In this document: positions 45,833-56,334 of the stretch, piece after piece
Numbering within the stretch: position 1 is the first letter of the stretch
How the letters are laid out: every line of letters starts with the position of its first letter
The notes under the pieces: model-generated
Databases searched by the model: none
The model's input: only the letters and a program-made list of their open reading frames with translations
Told to the model about the DNA's origin: nothing
Assembly (NCBI GenBank): GCA_025055575.1
Contig: JANWWP010000026.1
Location: 1 to 56,334, forward strand
Origin: Flavobacteriales bacterium
Lineage (GTDB): Bacteria; Bacteroidota; Bacteroidia; CAIKAF01
Length of the DNA stretch: 56,334 bases
Direction of reading: 5' to 3'
Program-made: the position numbers and the translations under genes

Positions 45833-48202
45833 TTAAGAAGACGGCGTATGGAATGATTTGAGTTTGCGCACACCCAGCCAGCGCATCAGGGCCGCCAGGG
45901 TGTTTTGGTTGCGTTGAAGGGCTACAGCGGATACAATGTCTTTTTTTTCGGAAGAGGTGAGATGAAAGCTGACCGAAATTTCATCTTTGGCTTCATTGGC
46001 CAGGTCAAATAGCACATGATGCACAGGGACACTCAGGCTGCCGGCCACAAATTTGAGCATTTGCTCGTTCACATACACTTGGGTGGTAGTGATGTTAGAG
46101 AGAACTCCACCAAAAGGCGTGAACAACGATTCAATAGCCGAGCGCCAACGGCGTTGCCGTCTTTTCAATAGATATTGATCGTGCCTCAGGCGGTCTGTCA
46201 CGTCCAGCAAAATGATGCGGGAAACATTTTGATTCAGCCACTGGCGCATGTGGAAAATATATTTTAAAATATTTTGAATACCATAATTGTCCCGAAAACC
46301 GGCATCCATGAGCTCAATTCTGGGCCGTGTAGGCAAGGATACCGGCGGCATGACGAGAGGAAAAGTGGCATTGGCCCGCAGCACTGAAAGAAAAGAAATA
46401 TTGCGGTAGCCTTCTTGCCGGCAAAGCTTCGAAAATTCTATGTCCTCCAGCTTTGGAATATGAGACAATGTGTCCCGGCTGAGAGATTTTTGGGTCATAA
46501 ATCCCAGAGGTTGGGTGCAAAAGAGCATACGCCGTCCATCGTTGATGATGGTGGGCGAAAAGATCATTATAGGAAGGGTGGCATTGTATTCGGGTGTGGC
46601 ATAGTCATAAAATTTTCGGTCCAATACATAGCCGGTGTTCTGATTGAAGTGTTTCTCAAAAGCATAACCTCTGTCTTTGGGATACCAGAATCTTTCGTAT
46701 TTAAAGCGGCCTGTCGGAATGAAAAAATCGCTCAGGAGCATGGCTCCAACCACCGGATTCAGAATATCCGCCGCAATGCACTCGGTGAGGCTGTCCAGCG
46801 AAGCGCCTTTTAATAATCCAGAGATGCGCCGGTAGTGAAGTTCTCTCAAATAGGCCGCGCCCAGGGCCCCGCCGGAAGACCCGCTGATGAGATAGGTGTG
46901 CTGCAGCAGTTTGCCGCCTAATAGGCTATCGGCCCAGCACAATGAATAAAAGGTCCAGGTGGCCGCCTTGCTGCCGCCACCGGTGCAGCTGATGAAAACG
47001 ATGGGTGGCTTGTAAATATCTTCCGGTTTCCCTTTAGAGACCTTTTTTTTCCATTTGTTCAGAATGCCTTCATGCCATCGCTTTTCTTGAAAAGTATCAG
47101 CAGGTGTCTTAAAGTAATGCCGCGCCAAAGAATCGGGATGGTAATCCGACATTTTTTCGTAATTGAGGCCATAGAGCCGGCTTTCCGTGGTCAAAAAACC
47201 GCGCGCCGTCAGCACATTATACCCAACATATAAACAAATAAACGCCAATACGGACCAACGGCCGAAGAAATAATTCAGACCTCCCGTGAACATCATCAAC
47301 AATGTGAAATACAAGAAAAAGATGGCGGCAGCCGGTAAAATCAACCATTCTTTTTCCCGCAACAGGCCCAGGATAAATATGGAAAGAATGGTCAGAGCGG
47401 AGTATAGAAAGGCATAAAAATGACTTTCTGAAAAAACCCTGTCCAGCACCTCAGGGTTGTAATGATGAGTGGGCCGTGCCAGACGGATCCTGAAAGGGCT
47501 GGCCAGGTAAGTAGCGGTTTCCCAACTCTCTTTCCTGAGGGCTCGGGCTACGGCCTCCAGCTTATCTTTTTCTGGATTCAGCAAAATCCGAACCGGTCGA
47601 ATACGCCAGTTTTTCTTAGAGCTGGAAGAAGTGTCGGCACTGGGGTTTTCAGGATCAATCCCGAATATCCGGCGCATATCGCGTCCGAAGGCCAAAAAAT
47701 AAGAAAAAGTGACCGCCGTAAACACAATGAAACCCGCCATGAAACTGCCGCCATGTCTCAGATAAGTCAGGACGGGATCCGGGTAATTTTTTTGATGAAA
47801 TTTCCAAAGCTGGAAGAGGTAAATACCAAGGAACAGGCTGGGCAGAATGAAATTGTTGAGACTGTATCTTGAAAATGGCCTGGCCACGGTGGCCAAAAAA
47901 GGAAAAGTCCGGCTGTGGGTGAGGTAGCTGGCAATATTAAAAGCGCTGATGAAGCCGCCAGCGGCAAAACCCACGATGAAATAGGAAGACATGGACACCC
48001 GTCCCAGGTATTCCGGGTCCAGAAACAGCAGATAGCCCCCGCTGATCCGGAGAATATTGCCGGTAATCACCAGGGTGAGAACTGCCAAAAATGAAAATAA
48101 CAGGATGCTGCTTCGGATGTGAACCAGCAAAAGCTGGACAGGAAAGAAAAACAGCACCTGCTTCCAAAACGGAGGTTTTTTTTCCCATGCAGCCGGTGTC
48201 AT
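45833..48202 (-). CDS. Patatin-like phospholipase fused to a polytopic membrane domain
   Basis: 789 residues. The first half has about seven hydrophobic segments (between residues 15 and 190 and again 260-345). The second half is a patatin hydrolase: oxyanion loop CTGGGSKAATW, nucleophile elbow GSSGG with Ser443, and Asp633 in MDAGFRDNYG as the dyad partner. Patatins hydrolyse phospholipid acyl chains. The fusion places the active site at the membrane surface. It lies 15 nt after the ftcD stop and precedes the LIC11966-like lipoprotein. Substrate and side of the membrane are unknown. Confidence 0.87.
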   Translation of the reverse strand: MTPAAWEKKPPFWKQVLFFFPVQLLLVHIRSSILLFSFLAVLTLVITGNILRISGGYLLFLDPEYLGRVSMSSYFIVGFAAGGFISAFNIASYLTHSRTFPFLATVARPFSRYSLNNFILPSLFLGIYLFQLWKFHQKNYPDPVLTYLRHGGSFMAGFIVFTAVTFSYFLAFGRDMRRIFGIDPENPSADTSSSSKKNWRIRPVRILLNPEKDKLEAVARALRKESWETATYLASPFRIRLARPTHHYNPEVLDRVFSESHFYAFLYSALTILSIFILGLLREKEWLILPAAAIFFLYFTLLMMFTGGLNYFFGRWSVLAFICLYVGYNVLTARGFLTTESRLYGLNYEKMSDYHPDSLARHYFKTPADTFQEKRWHEGILNKWKKKVSKGKPEDIYKPPIVFISCTGGGSKAATWTFYSLCWADSLLGGKLLQHTYLISGSSGGALGAAYLRELHYRRISGLLKGASLDSLTECIAADILNPVVGAMLLSDFFIPTGRFKYERFWYPKDRGYAFEKHFNQNTGYVLDRKFYDYATPEYNATLPIMIFSPTIINDGRRMLFCTQPLGFMTQKSLSRDTLSHIPKLEDIEFSKLCRQEGYRNISFLSVLRANATFPLVMPPVSLPTRPRIELMDAGFRDNYGIQNILKYIFHMRQWLNQNVSRIILLDVTDRLRHDQYLLKRRQRRWRSAIESLFTPFGGVLSNITTTQVYVNEQMLKFVAGSLSVPVHHVLFDLANEAKDEISVSFHLTSSEKKDIVSAVALQRNQNTLAALMRWLGVRKLKSFHTPSS

Positions 48203-48217
48203 TGCCTCACAAGGGTT

Positions 48218-49921
48218 TTATCCAGGATGGTGGATTTTTTGACATACAAGGGAATAAATTTCTTCGGCCTTTTTCGCGACCTCCTTTTCCAGTTCTTCCG
48301 TCTGACGCAGGAGTGCCTCCCGCCGTTCGGCATTTTGCAGATTGCGGGCGTTGATGCGCACGTTGAGGCCGGCCCCCTGCACGGCTGCTTTCAGAGCCAA
48401 GGCTGCGCAGCCGGCATCGCTCGCCGAAGCCTCCAGACCTTCGCGGGCCATGGCTTCTGCCACTTCAAGAGATTTTAAACCTTGCCGCATCACTTCCAAC
48501 GGCACCAGGGCCGCGCGTTCGGTGGCTTCTTCAATCGCCTTTTGTCGTATTTCCTTTTCTTCCTCGGTGGCTTTGGGTAGCTGAAAACACGCCATCAAAT
48601 CATGAAAGGCCTGGGTGTCAGCATCCACAAGCTCTAAGAAAGAATCGGCCAGATGCTGCCCTTTTTCTGCCCATTGACTGAAGTATTCCCAACGGTCGTC
48701 CCAACCGCGCTTATGAGCCGAAAGATTGGCTACCATCGTAGCCAAGGCGGCCCCCATCGCACCGCATAAAGCTGCCACGGACCCGCCGCCGGGGGCGGGG
48801 GATTCAGAAGCAGTTTCATACACAAAATCCTGCACCGATTTGTCCACCAGCCTCGGCTTAGCATCGGCCGCTTCCACGGCATATTCAATGATTTTTTTTG
48901 ACACATCAAAAGGCTTAAGAGCATCCAAACCCAGGGAAGCCACCGCCAGCCTGATAATCTCTTTTTCAGGCAACCCGGCAGAACGTTGTTGCAGCTTCAA
49001 ATAATAACGGCCGGCCTTCAGAAGGCTGTTTTTGGGAATGAGTCCCACCAATTCGGACCCTGTCACCCGCAAGCCACGGGCCTCGGCCTGCTTTTTTACG
49101 GCTTCATAGGCTTCGTGGATATCGCATACATCCGGGTTGGTGAGATTCATTGAAATTTGGGCGCAGCCATATTCAGGAATGTACCAGCCGATGGCTTTCA
49201 CACTTTTCAGCAAACCGGGTTCGTACACAGGTGCGCCATTTTCATCGCGTACAACGGGCCCCGTGAGCGGATCCCCTGTGCGTTTGATGCGGCCCCTCTC
49301 GCGCACATCGAAAGCCACGGCATTGGCCCGGCGCACCGAAGTGGTGTTGAGGTTCACGTTGTATGCGATTAAAAAGTGCCGCGCTCCGATTACCGTGGCG
49401 CCGCTCCGGGCATTAAAGGTGTGCGGGCCATAATCAGGCCGCCATTCCGGTTGTTGCATTTTTTTTTCCAATCCTTCATATTCTCCTGCCCGGATGTCGG
49501 CCAGATTCCTGCGGTGGGGCGCGGTGGCTGCATATTCGTAACAATAAACTGGAATGTTGAGCGCCTCGCCCACGCGCCGTGCCAGTTTGTGAGCCCAGGC
49601 AGCGGCTTCTTCCATGCTAAGGCCTGCCACCGGAACCAGCGGGCACACATCCGTGGCGCCCATGCGCGGATGGGCCCCCTTGTGGCGCCGCATGTCTATC
49701 CGCTCGGCCGCGCGCGCTATCGCCCTGAAGGCGGCTTCGCACACCACCTCAGGCGCTCCCACAAAAGTCATCACCGTGCGGTGGGTGTCGTAGCCCATAT
49801 CTACATCTAAAAGCGTCACGCCGTCCACTGAACGAATCGCCTCTTCTATGTCGTGAATTACGGATTTATCGCGGCCTTCACTAAAGTTAGGAACACATTC
49901 CAACAAGGGTTTTTCTGCCAT
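48218..49921 (-). CDS. ftcD: Bifunctional glutamate formimidoyltransferase / formimidotetrahydrofolate cyclodeaminase
   Basis: 567 residues, both domains fused as in vertebrate FTCD. Residues about 1-300 are the formimidoyltransferase (CVPNFSEGRD at 9-18 and HKGAHPRMGATDV at 80-92); about 360-560 the helical cyclodeaminase (ASESPAPGGGSVAALCGAM). Together they pass the formimino group of histidine degradation to tetrahydrofolate and release ammonia. No other hut gene is in the window. The next gene on the same strand, 15 nt on, is the patatin fusion. Confidence 0.95.
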   Translation of the reverse strand: MAEKPLLECVPNFSEGRDKSVIHDIEEAIRSVDGVTLLDVDMGYDTHRTVMTFVGAPEVVCEAAFRAIARAAERIDMRRHKGAHPRMGATDVCPLVPVAGLSMEEAAAWAHKLARRVGEALNIPVYCYEYAATAPHRRNLADIRAGEYEGLEKKMQQPEWRPDYGPHTFNARSGATVIGARHFLIAYNVNLNTTSVRRANAVAFDVRERGRIKRTGDPLTGPVVRDENGAPVYEPGLLKSVKAIGWYIPEYGCAQISMNLTNPDVCDIHEAYEAVKKQAEARGLRVTGSELVGLIPKNSLLKAGRYYLKLQQRSAGLPEKEIIRLAVASLGLDALKPFDVSKKIIEYAVEAADAKPRLVDKSVQDFVYETASESPAPGGGSVAALCGAMGAALATMVANLSAHKRGWDDRWEYFSQWAEKGQHLADSFLELVDADTQAFHDLMACFQLPKATEEEKEIRQKAIEEATERAALVPLEVMRQGLKSLEVAEAMAREGLEASASDAGCAALALKAAVQGAGLNVRINARNLQNAERREALLRQTEELEKEVAKKAEEIYSLVCQKIHHPG

Positions 49922-50252
49922 ATAGCAAAAGTGTCAGTAAGGAAAATTTCTTAAAGCTCCAGGGCCAAAAAGTTTTTAACGTGTTATTATGGACGGCTTG
50001 CAGGATACTTCGTTGCCTAGATTTTTTCAAAATCGGAAACTAAATATAATTCTGTTCTAAAAAATTTTTTTTAATGATAAAAACCCATAAATGAATGGGT
50101 GAAATTCTGAAAAAGGAATTTATATTTAAAAATTTATACATTATTATTTATGTTCAAATATCATCCGTTAATTTTTACTTCATGATTTTACAGACTTCTG
50201 CGATTTTTTGAAATAATAAAAATTTGTGGATTTTCTTTTTACTTTTGTTTGG
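49922..50252. other. 331-nt A+T-rich divergent gap
   Basis: Runs of A and T, with one small hairpin (ACCCAT and ATGGGT flanking six bases near 50088-50105). No gene. It should contain the ftcD promoter on the minus strand, which I could not pinpoint, and the promoter of the small lipoprotein on the plus strand. Confidence 0.5.
50240..50247 (+). promoter_or_regulatory. Bacteroidota -7 element (TACTTTTG) before the small lipoprotein
   Basis: Perfect TAnnTTTG ending 5 nt before the ATG at 50253; no matching -33 at the normal distance. Confidence 0.4.
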
Positions 50253-51913
<1,661 letters not shown>

Positions 51914-51920
51914 AAGATAT

Positions 51921-53897
51921 ATGTTGCTTATGGTTTCCCGACGCAAGAATCTCGTTTTCGGTATTTTCCTCTTTTCGCTTGTTCCCACGATCCAGGGTCA
52001 ACAACCGGGTCCGCCGGTTTTGATGACCATCAACGATCAGAAAATCACTCTGGACGAATTTGAAGCCATTTTCCGCAAAAACAGCCCCAAAGACCGAAAA
52101 ATCACGCAGAAAGATTTAGATGAATACATAGATTTATTTGTTAATTATAAACTTAAAGTGCGCCAAGCCTTGGATTTAAAGTTGGATACAGCAAATTCCT
52201 TTAAAACAGAATTTGCCGGTTACAAAAAACAATTGGCCGCACCCTACATGAAAGACAAAGCGGCTGAGGAAAAACTGCTGAAAGAAGCGTATGAGCGCAG
52301 CAAAACCGACCTGCATGTGGCCCATATTCTGCTCAAGTTTACTTCGGACTGTCAATTGCCTGAAGACACCCTGGCACTCTACAACAAAGCCCTGGAAATC
52401 CGCAATAAAATCAAGAAGAAATACACCTTTGAAAAAGCGGCTTTGGAGCATTCCCAGGACGAAAACACCAAAAACAAAGGCGGCGATCTGGGGTGGTTTT
52501 CCTCATTGATGTGGGCGTATCCTTTTGAAACAGCGGCCTACAACACGCCCGTCGGTAAAATGTCCATGCCCGTGCGCACCAACTTCGGTTATCATATTAT
52601 CAAAGTTTTGGGCAGCCGGCCGGCCGTGGGCGAAGTGAAAGTGGCCCACATTTTCGTGCAGGCGCCTCAGAATGATACTTCCCTGGTGCGAAAAGGTAAA
52701 GAAAAAATTGACTCGGCGTATGCCCGGCTCAAAAGAGGGGAAAATTTTGCCGATGTGGTGAAAATGTTCAGTGATGACCGGCAAAGTTTGAACAACGGTG
52801 GGGAGTTGCCGGCATTTGGTATTCAGAAGATGGTGCAGGAATTTGAAGACCAGGCTTTTTCCCTGAAAAACCCCGGTGATTACTCCGCGCCTTTTCAAAC
52901 CCGCTACGGCTGGCACATTGTAAAACTCATTGAGCGCAAGGGCATCCAGCCCTTTGAAGCCGTCAAGGACAATCTGCTCAAACAATTGCAACGCAATCCA
53001 CGCTACAAACTCATCAATGACTGGTTTGCCGAAAAGATTCGTCAAAACGCCGGTTATAAGGAAAATTCAGAGTTCCTGCAAAGTCTGCGGCGCCTGCAGG
53101 GTGAAAAAGGGATCCGCGTCAGTCAGCTGGACAGCGTGGAGTCAGGCGCCGTGCTGTTCTCATTCAGGGACGGATATAAAGTCACCTTCGGCGATTTTAT
53201 GCAGCAATATCGTGGCCGGTTCCCGCGGGCCGGAGAGATTTCCTATTGCCAGCTTCTGGAAAAAAACATCCGCCCTTTCATGCAACAAAAGGTTCTGGAT
53301 TATGGCGAAGAAAACTTGGATAAGAAATACGAAGAATTCCGGCTTTTGCTCAATGAATATAAGGAAGGAATCCTCCTGTTTGAATTGATGGAAAAACGGG
53401 TTTGGAACAAGGCCCTGAACGATACCACCGGATTGAGGGATTACTACAATAAGAACCGAAACAAATACCAATGGGGCGAGCGGGTGGAGGCCGTCCGGTT
53501 CATCACCGCCGATGAAGACATAGCCCGAAAAAGCCAGGCTGAAGCCATGGCCGTGGCCACAGGAAAAGTGAATGCGGAAAATTTTGTAGATAAATACAAC
53601 AAGGAAAAAACCATGCTCACATACACCACGGAACTTTTTGAAAAAGGCGACAACGCCATGGTGGATTCCTTAGGTTGGAAGCCCACGGTGGGCCCCATCT
53701 TCCGCAACCGCGATAATTACAATTATTTCGTGATCCGGCAGACATTTCCGCCCCGTCCCAAAGAATTTAAAGAGGCCAAAGGCCAGGTGATCAGCGATTA
53801 TCAGCAGGAACTCGAAAAGCAGTGGGTGGAGGAGCTGCGGCGCCAGTACAACTGGAAAGTGAACAAAGAGGTGCTCTACAGCCTTATCGGCAAATAA
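51921..53897 (+). CDS. Periplasmic peptidyl-prolyl isomerase with two PpiC domains
   Basis: 658 residues from ATG 51921, the start that gives a signal peptide (cleavage near IQG-QQ) and no overlap with guaB. A SurA-N-like helical part (about 30-125) with VLMTINDQKITLDEFEAIF is followed by two parvulin domains at about 131-230 (HVAHILLKF to FGYHIIKV) and 239-338 (VKVAHIFVQ to YGWHIVKL), then a long helical C-terminal half. It should act as a chaperone for outer-membrane proteins in the periplasm. Co-transcribed with guaB and the SurA-like gene. Confidence 0.92.
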   Translation: MLLMVSRRKNLVFGIFLFSLVPTIQGQQPGPPVLMTINDQKITLDEFEAIFRKNSPKDRKITQKDLDEYIDLFVNYKLKVRQALDLKLDTANSFKTEFAGYKKQLAAPYMKDKAAEEKLLKEAYERSKTDLHVAHILLKFTSDCQLPEDTLALYNKALEIRNKIKKKYTFEKAALEHSQDENTKNKGGDLGWFSSLMWAYPFETAAYNTPVGKMSMPVRTNFGYHIIKVLGSRPAVGEVKVAHIFVQAPQNDTSLVRKGKEKIDSAYARLKRGENFADVVKMFSDDRQSLNNGGELPAFGIQKMVQEFEDQAFSLKNPGDYSAPFQTRYGWHIVKLIERKGIQPFEAVKDNLLKQLQRNPRYKLINDWFAEKIRQNAGYKENSEFLQSLRRLQGEKGIRVSQLDSVESGAVLFSFRDGYKVTFGDFMQQYRGRFPRAGEISYCQLLEKNIRPFMQQKVLDYGEENLDKKYEEFRLLLNEYKEGILLFELMEKRVWNKALNDTTGLRDYYNKNRNKYQWGERVEAVRFITADEDIARKSQAEAMAVATGKVNAENFVDKYNKEKTMLTYTTELFEKGDNAMVDSLGWKPTVGPIFRNRDNYNYFVIRQTFPPRPKEFKEAKGQVISDYQQELEKQWVEELRRQYNWKVNKEVLYSLIGK

Positions 53898-53951
53898 TTA
53901 AGGTCTCTTCGTGCGCACTAAAGCAGATCTTCCAGCGTTTTCAGGCAGTGC

Positions 53952-55304
53952 ATGAGTCAGGGCGGGGCCAGGATATGGATATTTTTTGCGGCCCTGGTGC
54001 AGGCTTCATGGGGCTTGTCGCAGAACCGGAAAGTAGTGGATGAGGTGATCGCGGTGGTGGGCAATGAGATCATCCTTTTGTCAGAAGTGGAGGAGCAAGC
54101 CCGCCAGTTGAGTATGCAAGGCCAGAAAACTGGATTTCGGGAAAAGTGCATGATTTTGGAAGGGCTTTTGTTTCAAAAGTTGTGTCTGGAGCAGGCGGAA
54201 CGCGATTCGCTCACCGTCACCGATGAACAGGTGGAAAGTGAATTGAATCGACGCTTGGACTATTTCAGGGCCCAGTTTGAATCGGTTGAAAAGATGGAAC
54301 AGTTCCTGGGCCGCACGATTCCGGAGATTAAAAAAGAATTTCGCAGCCAGGTACGCGATCAGCTTTTGGTGCGTCAGATGGAAGAAAAAATCACCGGCTC
54401 CGTCAAGGTGACGCCGGCCGAAGTCCGCAGGTTTTATGAGTCGGTGCCCCCGGACAGCCTGCCTTTTGTGCCCAGTGAGGTGGAGTTGGCTCAAATTGTC
54501 ATAAAACCCGAACCCAGCCCGGCCGAAAAAGAAAGGGTGCGCAAAAGACTTCAGGAAATCCGGCAGGAGATATTGAACGGGGCCAGCTTTGGACTCAAAG
54601 CGCTGCGTTTTTCGGAAGATAAAGTTTCTGCACAAAATCAGGGCGAACTGGGCTTCATGACCCGCGAGCAATTGGTACCCGAATTTGCGGCTGTAGCTTT
54701 CCGGCTTAAGGAAGGCGAAGTGAGCGAAATCGTGGAAACACCGTTTGGGTATCACATCATCCAACTGATTGAAAGACGAGGCGAGTACTCCAATTTCCGA
54801 CATATCCTTCTCAGACCCAAGCCCACCGACGCGGATTTCCGTCAGGCTGAAAAAAGAATTGACAGTGTGTACCATCTCATTCAGAGCCATGATACGCTCA
54901 CTTTCGGCAAGTTGGCGGAACTGTTCTCTACGGATGAAGACAGCCGCTACAACGAAGGGCGCATGGTGAATCCGGCCACTGGCAACAGCCGCTTTCGCGT
55001 CGGCGATCTCGACATGGCCACATTCAATCTGATCAATGCTTTGGAACCCGGGCAATACTCCCGTCCCCAACTGTATGAAACGCCGACGGGCCAAAAGGCC
55101 TTTCGCATCGTGAAATTGCTGAATCGTACCAATCCGCACGTGGCCGATCTGGTGAATGATTTTGAAGCCATTCAGGAAGCCGCCCTGGAACAAAAAAAGA
55201 AGCAGATCATTGGCCGGTGGATACAAAAAAAACAGGGGGAATATTTTATCCGGGTCCATGAGGCCTATGCCGGCTGCCCCTTTGAAACTTTCAGAATACC
55301 CTAA
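53952..55304 (+). CDS. SurA-like periplasmic peptidyl-prolyl isomerase
   Basis: 450 residues. Signal peptide to about residue 23, the SurA-N domain (VVDEVIAVVGNEIILLSEVEEQ, a strong SurA mark), one full parvulin domain at about 177-276 (EVELAQIVI to FGYHIIQLIE) and a second, degenerate one at about 283-390 (NFRHILLRP). It lies 54 nt after the first isomerase gene and 21 nt before moxR. Role: folding of outer-membrane proteins. The division of labour between the two isomerases is not known here. Confidence 0.93.
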   Translation: MSQGGARIWIFFAALVQASWGLSQNRKVVDEVIAVVGNEIILLSEVEEQARQLSMQGQKTGFREKCMILEGLLFQKLCLEQAERDSLTVTDEQVESELNRRLDYFRAQFESVEKMEQFLGRTIPEIKKEFRSQVRDQLLVRQMEEKITGSVKVTPAEVRRFYESVPPDSLPFVPSEVELAQIVIKPEPSPAEKERVRKRLQEIRQEILNGASFGLKALRFSEDKVSAQNQGELGFMTREQLVPEFAAVAFRLKEGEVSEIVETPFGYHIIQLIERRGEYSNFRHILLRPKPTDADFRQAEKRIDSVYHLIQSHDTLTFGKLAELFSTDEDSRYNEGRMVNPATGNSRFRVGDLDMATFNLINALEPGQYSRPQLYETPTGQKAFRIVKLLNRTNPHVADLVNDFEAIQEAALEQKKKQIIGRWIQKKQGEYFIRVHEAYAGCPFETFRIP

Positions 55305-55325
55305 ATTTTTGTAAAAATTTTGTTC

Positions 55326-56294
55326 ATGCCCAACTACAACAACGAAAAAGAAGCGGCCGATGCCTTCAAGGAAAAATATGCCGGCCTATTGGCTGAAACA
55401 GCCAAAGTCATTGTGGGTCAGAAACGGGTTTTGGAGGCCTTGTATAATGCCATTTTCTGTGGTGGTCACGTGCTTTTGGTGGGGGTGCCGGGTCTTGCTA
55501 AAACTTTGATGGTGAATACGGTGGCAAAAGTCCTAGGCCTCGATTTCAACCGGATCCAATTCACTCCAGACCTCATGCCCGGAGACATCACCGGCGCAGA
55601 AATTCTCGATGAGAACCGCCGTTTCCGCTTTATCAAAGGCCCGGTTTTTACAAATATCTTGCTGGCCGATGAAATTAACCGGACCCCGCCCAAAACACAA
55701 TCGGCCTTGCTGGAAGCCATGCAGGAAAAAGCTGTGACGGCCGCTGGGCAGCGCTACGCCCTGAGTCTTCCTTTTTTCGTGCTTGCCACCCAGAACCCCA
55801 TCGAGCAGGAGGGCACCTATCCTTTGCCGGAGGCCCAGATGGACCGCTTCATGTATTATGTCACTCTGGACTATCCCAGTTTTCAGGAAGAAGTGGATAT
55901 TGTGCGCGGCACCACCGGCGCCGATATTCAGGAGCCAAAAGCCCTGATGGATGCAGAGGAAGTGATATATTTTCAAAAATTGGTGCGCAAGGTGCCGGTT
56001 CCCGACAATGTGGTGGATTATACCGTAAAATTGGTTCATAAAACCCGTCCAGGCACGCCGGCGGCCCTCAAAGAAGTGAATGAGTATTTGAGCTGGGGCG
56101 CCGGGCCCCGTGCCTCCCAAAACCTTATTCTTGGGGCCAAATGCCATGCCGTTCTACACGGCAAATACGCCCCCGACATTGAAGACGTTCAGGCCGTGGC
56201 CTTCGATGTTCTGCGCCACCGGCTCATCCGAAATTACAAGGCAGAAGCGGCTTCCGTTACGGCAGAAGATCTGATACGCCTCCTTTTAAATTAA
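55326..56294 (+). CDS. MoxR-family AAA+ ATPase
   Basis: 322 residues from ATG 55326. Walker A GVPGLAKT (53-60), Walker B ILLADE (111-116), sensor 1 in LATQNPIEQEGTYPLPEAQ, and a C-terminal lid domain. MoxR ATPases act as chaperones in maturation of protein complexes, usually with DUF58 or von Willebrand-domain partners coded next door; the next gene would begin at or beyond 56323, where an ATG is visible 12 bases before the window ends. Confidence 0.96.
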   Translation: MPNYNNEKEAADAFKEKYAGLLAETAKVIVGQKRVLEALYNAIFCGGHVLLVGVPGLAKTLMVNTVAKVLGLDFNRIQFTPDLMPGDITGAEILDENRRFRFIKGPVFTNILLADEINRTPPKTQSALLEAMQEKAVTAAGQRYALSLPFFVLATQNPIEQEGTYPLPEAQMDRFMYYVTLDYPSFQEEVDIVRGTTGADIQEPKALMDAEEVIYFQKLVRKVPVPDNVVDYTVKLVHKTRPGTPAALKEVNEYLSWGAGPRASQNLILGAKCHAVLHGKYAPDIEDVQAVAFDVLRHRLIRNYKAEAASVTAEDLIRLLLN

Positions 56295-56334
56295 TTGCTG
56301 TCCATTTTTTGGACTGTATTCGATGGGTGATTTT

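Noticed and set aside
54081-55259. A 392-codon open frame antisense to the SurA-like gene
   Set aside because: The plus-strand protein has clear SurA and parvulin motifs; the antisense product has none.

Overview
The window looks like chromosomal DNA of a Bacteroidota bacterium, roughly half G+C in genes with much more A+T-rich gaps. The evidence is a type IX secretion sorting domain, promoters of the Bacteroidota form TTTG-N20-TAnnTTTG, and families almost confined to the phylum (DUF6913 beside dapA, DUF4199 beside GT2, the second LpxD copy beside efp, guaB followed by two PpiC-type isomerases and MoxR). It cannot be placed below phylum with confidence; a Saprospiria/Chitinophagia-type environmental lineage is a guess. 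I see no tRNA, rRNA, CRISPR array, insertion sequence or prophage, and no clearly foreign block.

Layout, left to right. 1-4.3 kb: the 3' part of a tail-fibre-like protein with an S74 self-cleaving chaperone end, converging on a minus-strand unit (outer-membrane protein, DUF6913, dapA). 4.4-9.2 kb: a large DUF2723 membrane glycosyltransferase, then a tight minus unit of SemiSWEET, a 37-residue membrane peptide and a secreted beta-propeller. 9.3-21.6 kb: lepA, a secreted GH13 glucosidase, a small PH-like membrane protein, an LpxL-type acyltransferase with an SDR39U1 protein, gcvP, a T9SS cargo protein with its own promoter and terminator, and an orphan TPR histidine kinase. 21.7-30.3 kb: two minus units, nrdB-nrdA (eukaryote-like class Ia reductase) and acnA-efp-lpxD-cutA. 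30.6-41.3 kb: SRPBCC protein, pirin, secA plus an outer-membrane protein, a proline-rich membrane protein, a membrane protein-feoA-feoB unit with stop/start overlaps, and a WG-repeat protein. 41.3-50 kb: minus units for the envelope (DUF4199, two GT2, LpxH, LolA), a lipoprotein, and ftcD with a membrane-fused patatin. 50.2-56.3 kb: a 44-residue lipoprotein, guaB, two periplasmic PPIases and a MoxR ATPase.

Much of the content serves the cell envelope: lipid A and glycolipid (LpxD, LpxH, LpxL-like, GT2s), lipoprotein carriage (LolA), secretion (SecA, SurA-like chaperones, T9SS cargo) and surface glycosylation (DUF2723). The rest is housekeeping: dNTP, GMP, glycine, histidine and lysine metabolism, TCA cycle, iron uptake and translation factors. 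No single large novel system stands out. The most unusual signals are two short genes below normal annotation cut-offs (8798-8911 and 50253-50387), a feo unit with a coupled extra membrane protein, an arginine at the EF-P tip, and a repeated placement of the -7 promoter element only 4-9 nt before start codons, which suggests leaderless mRNAs.
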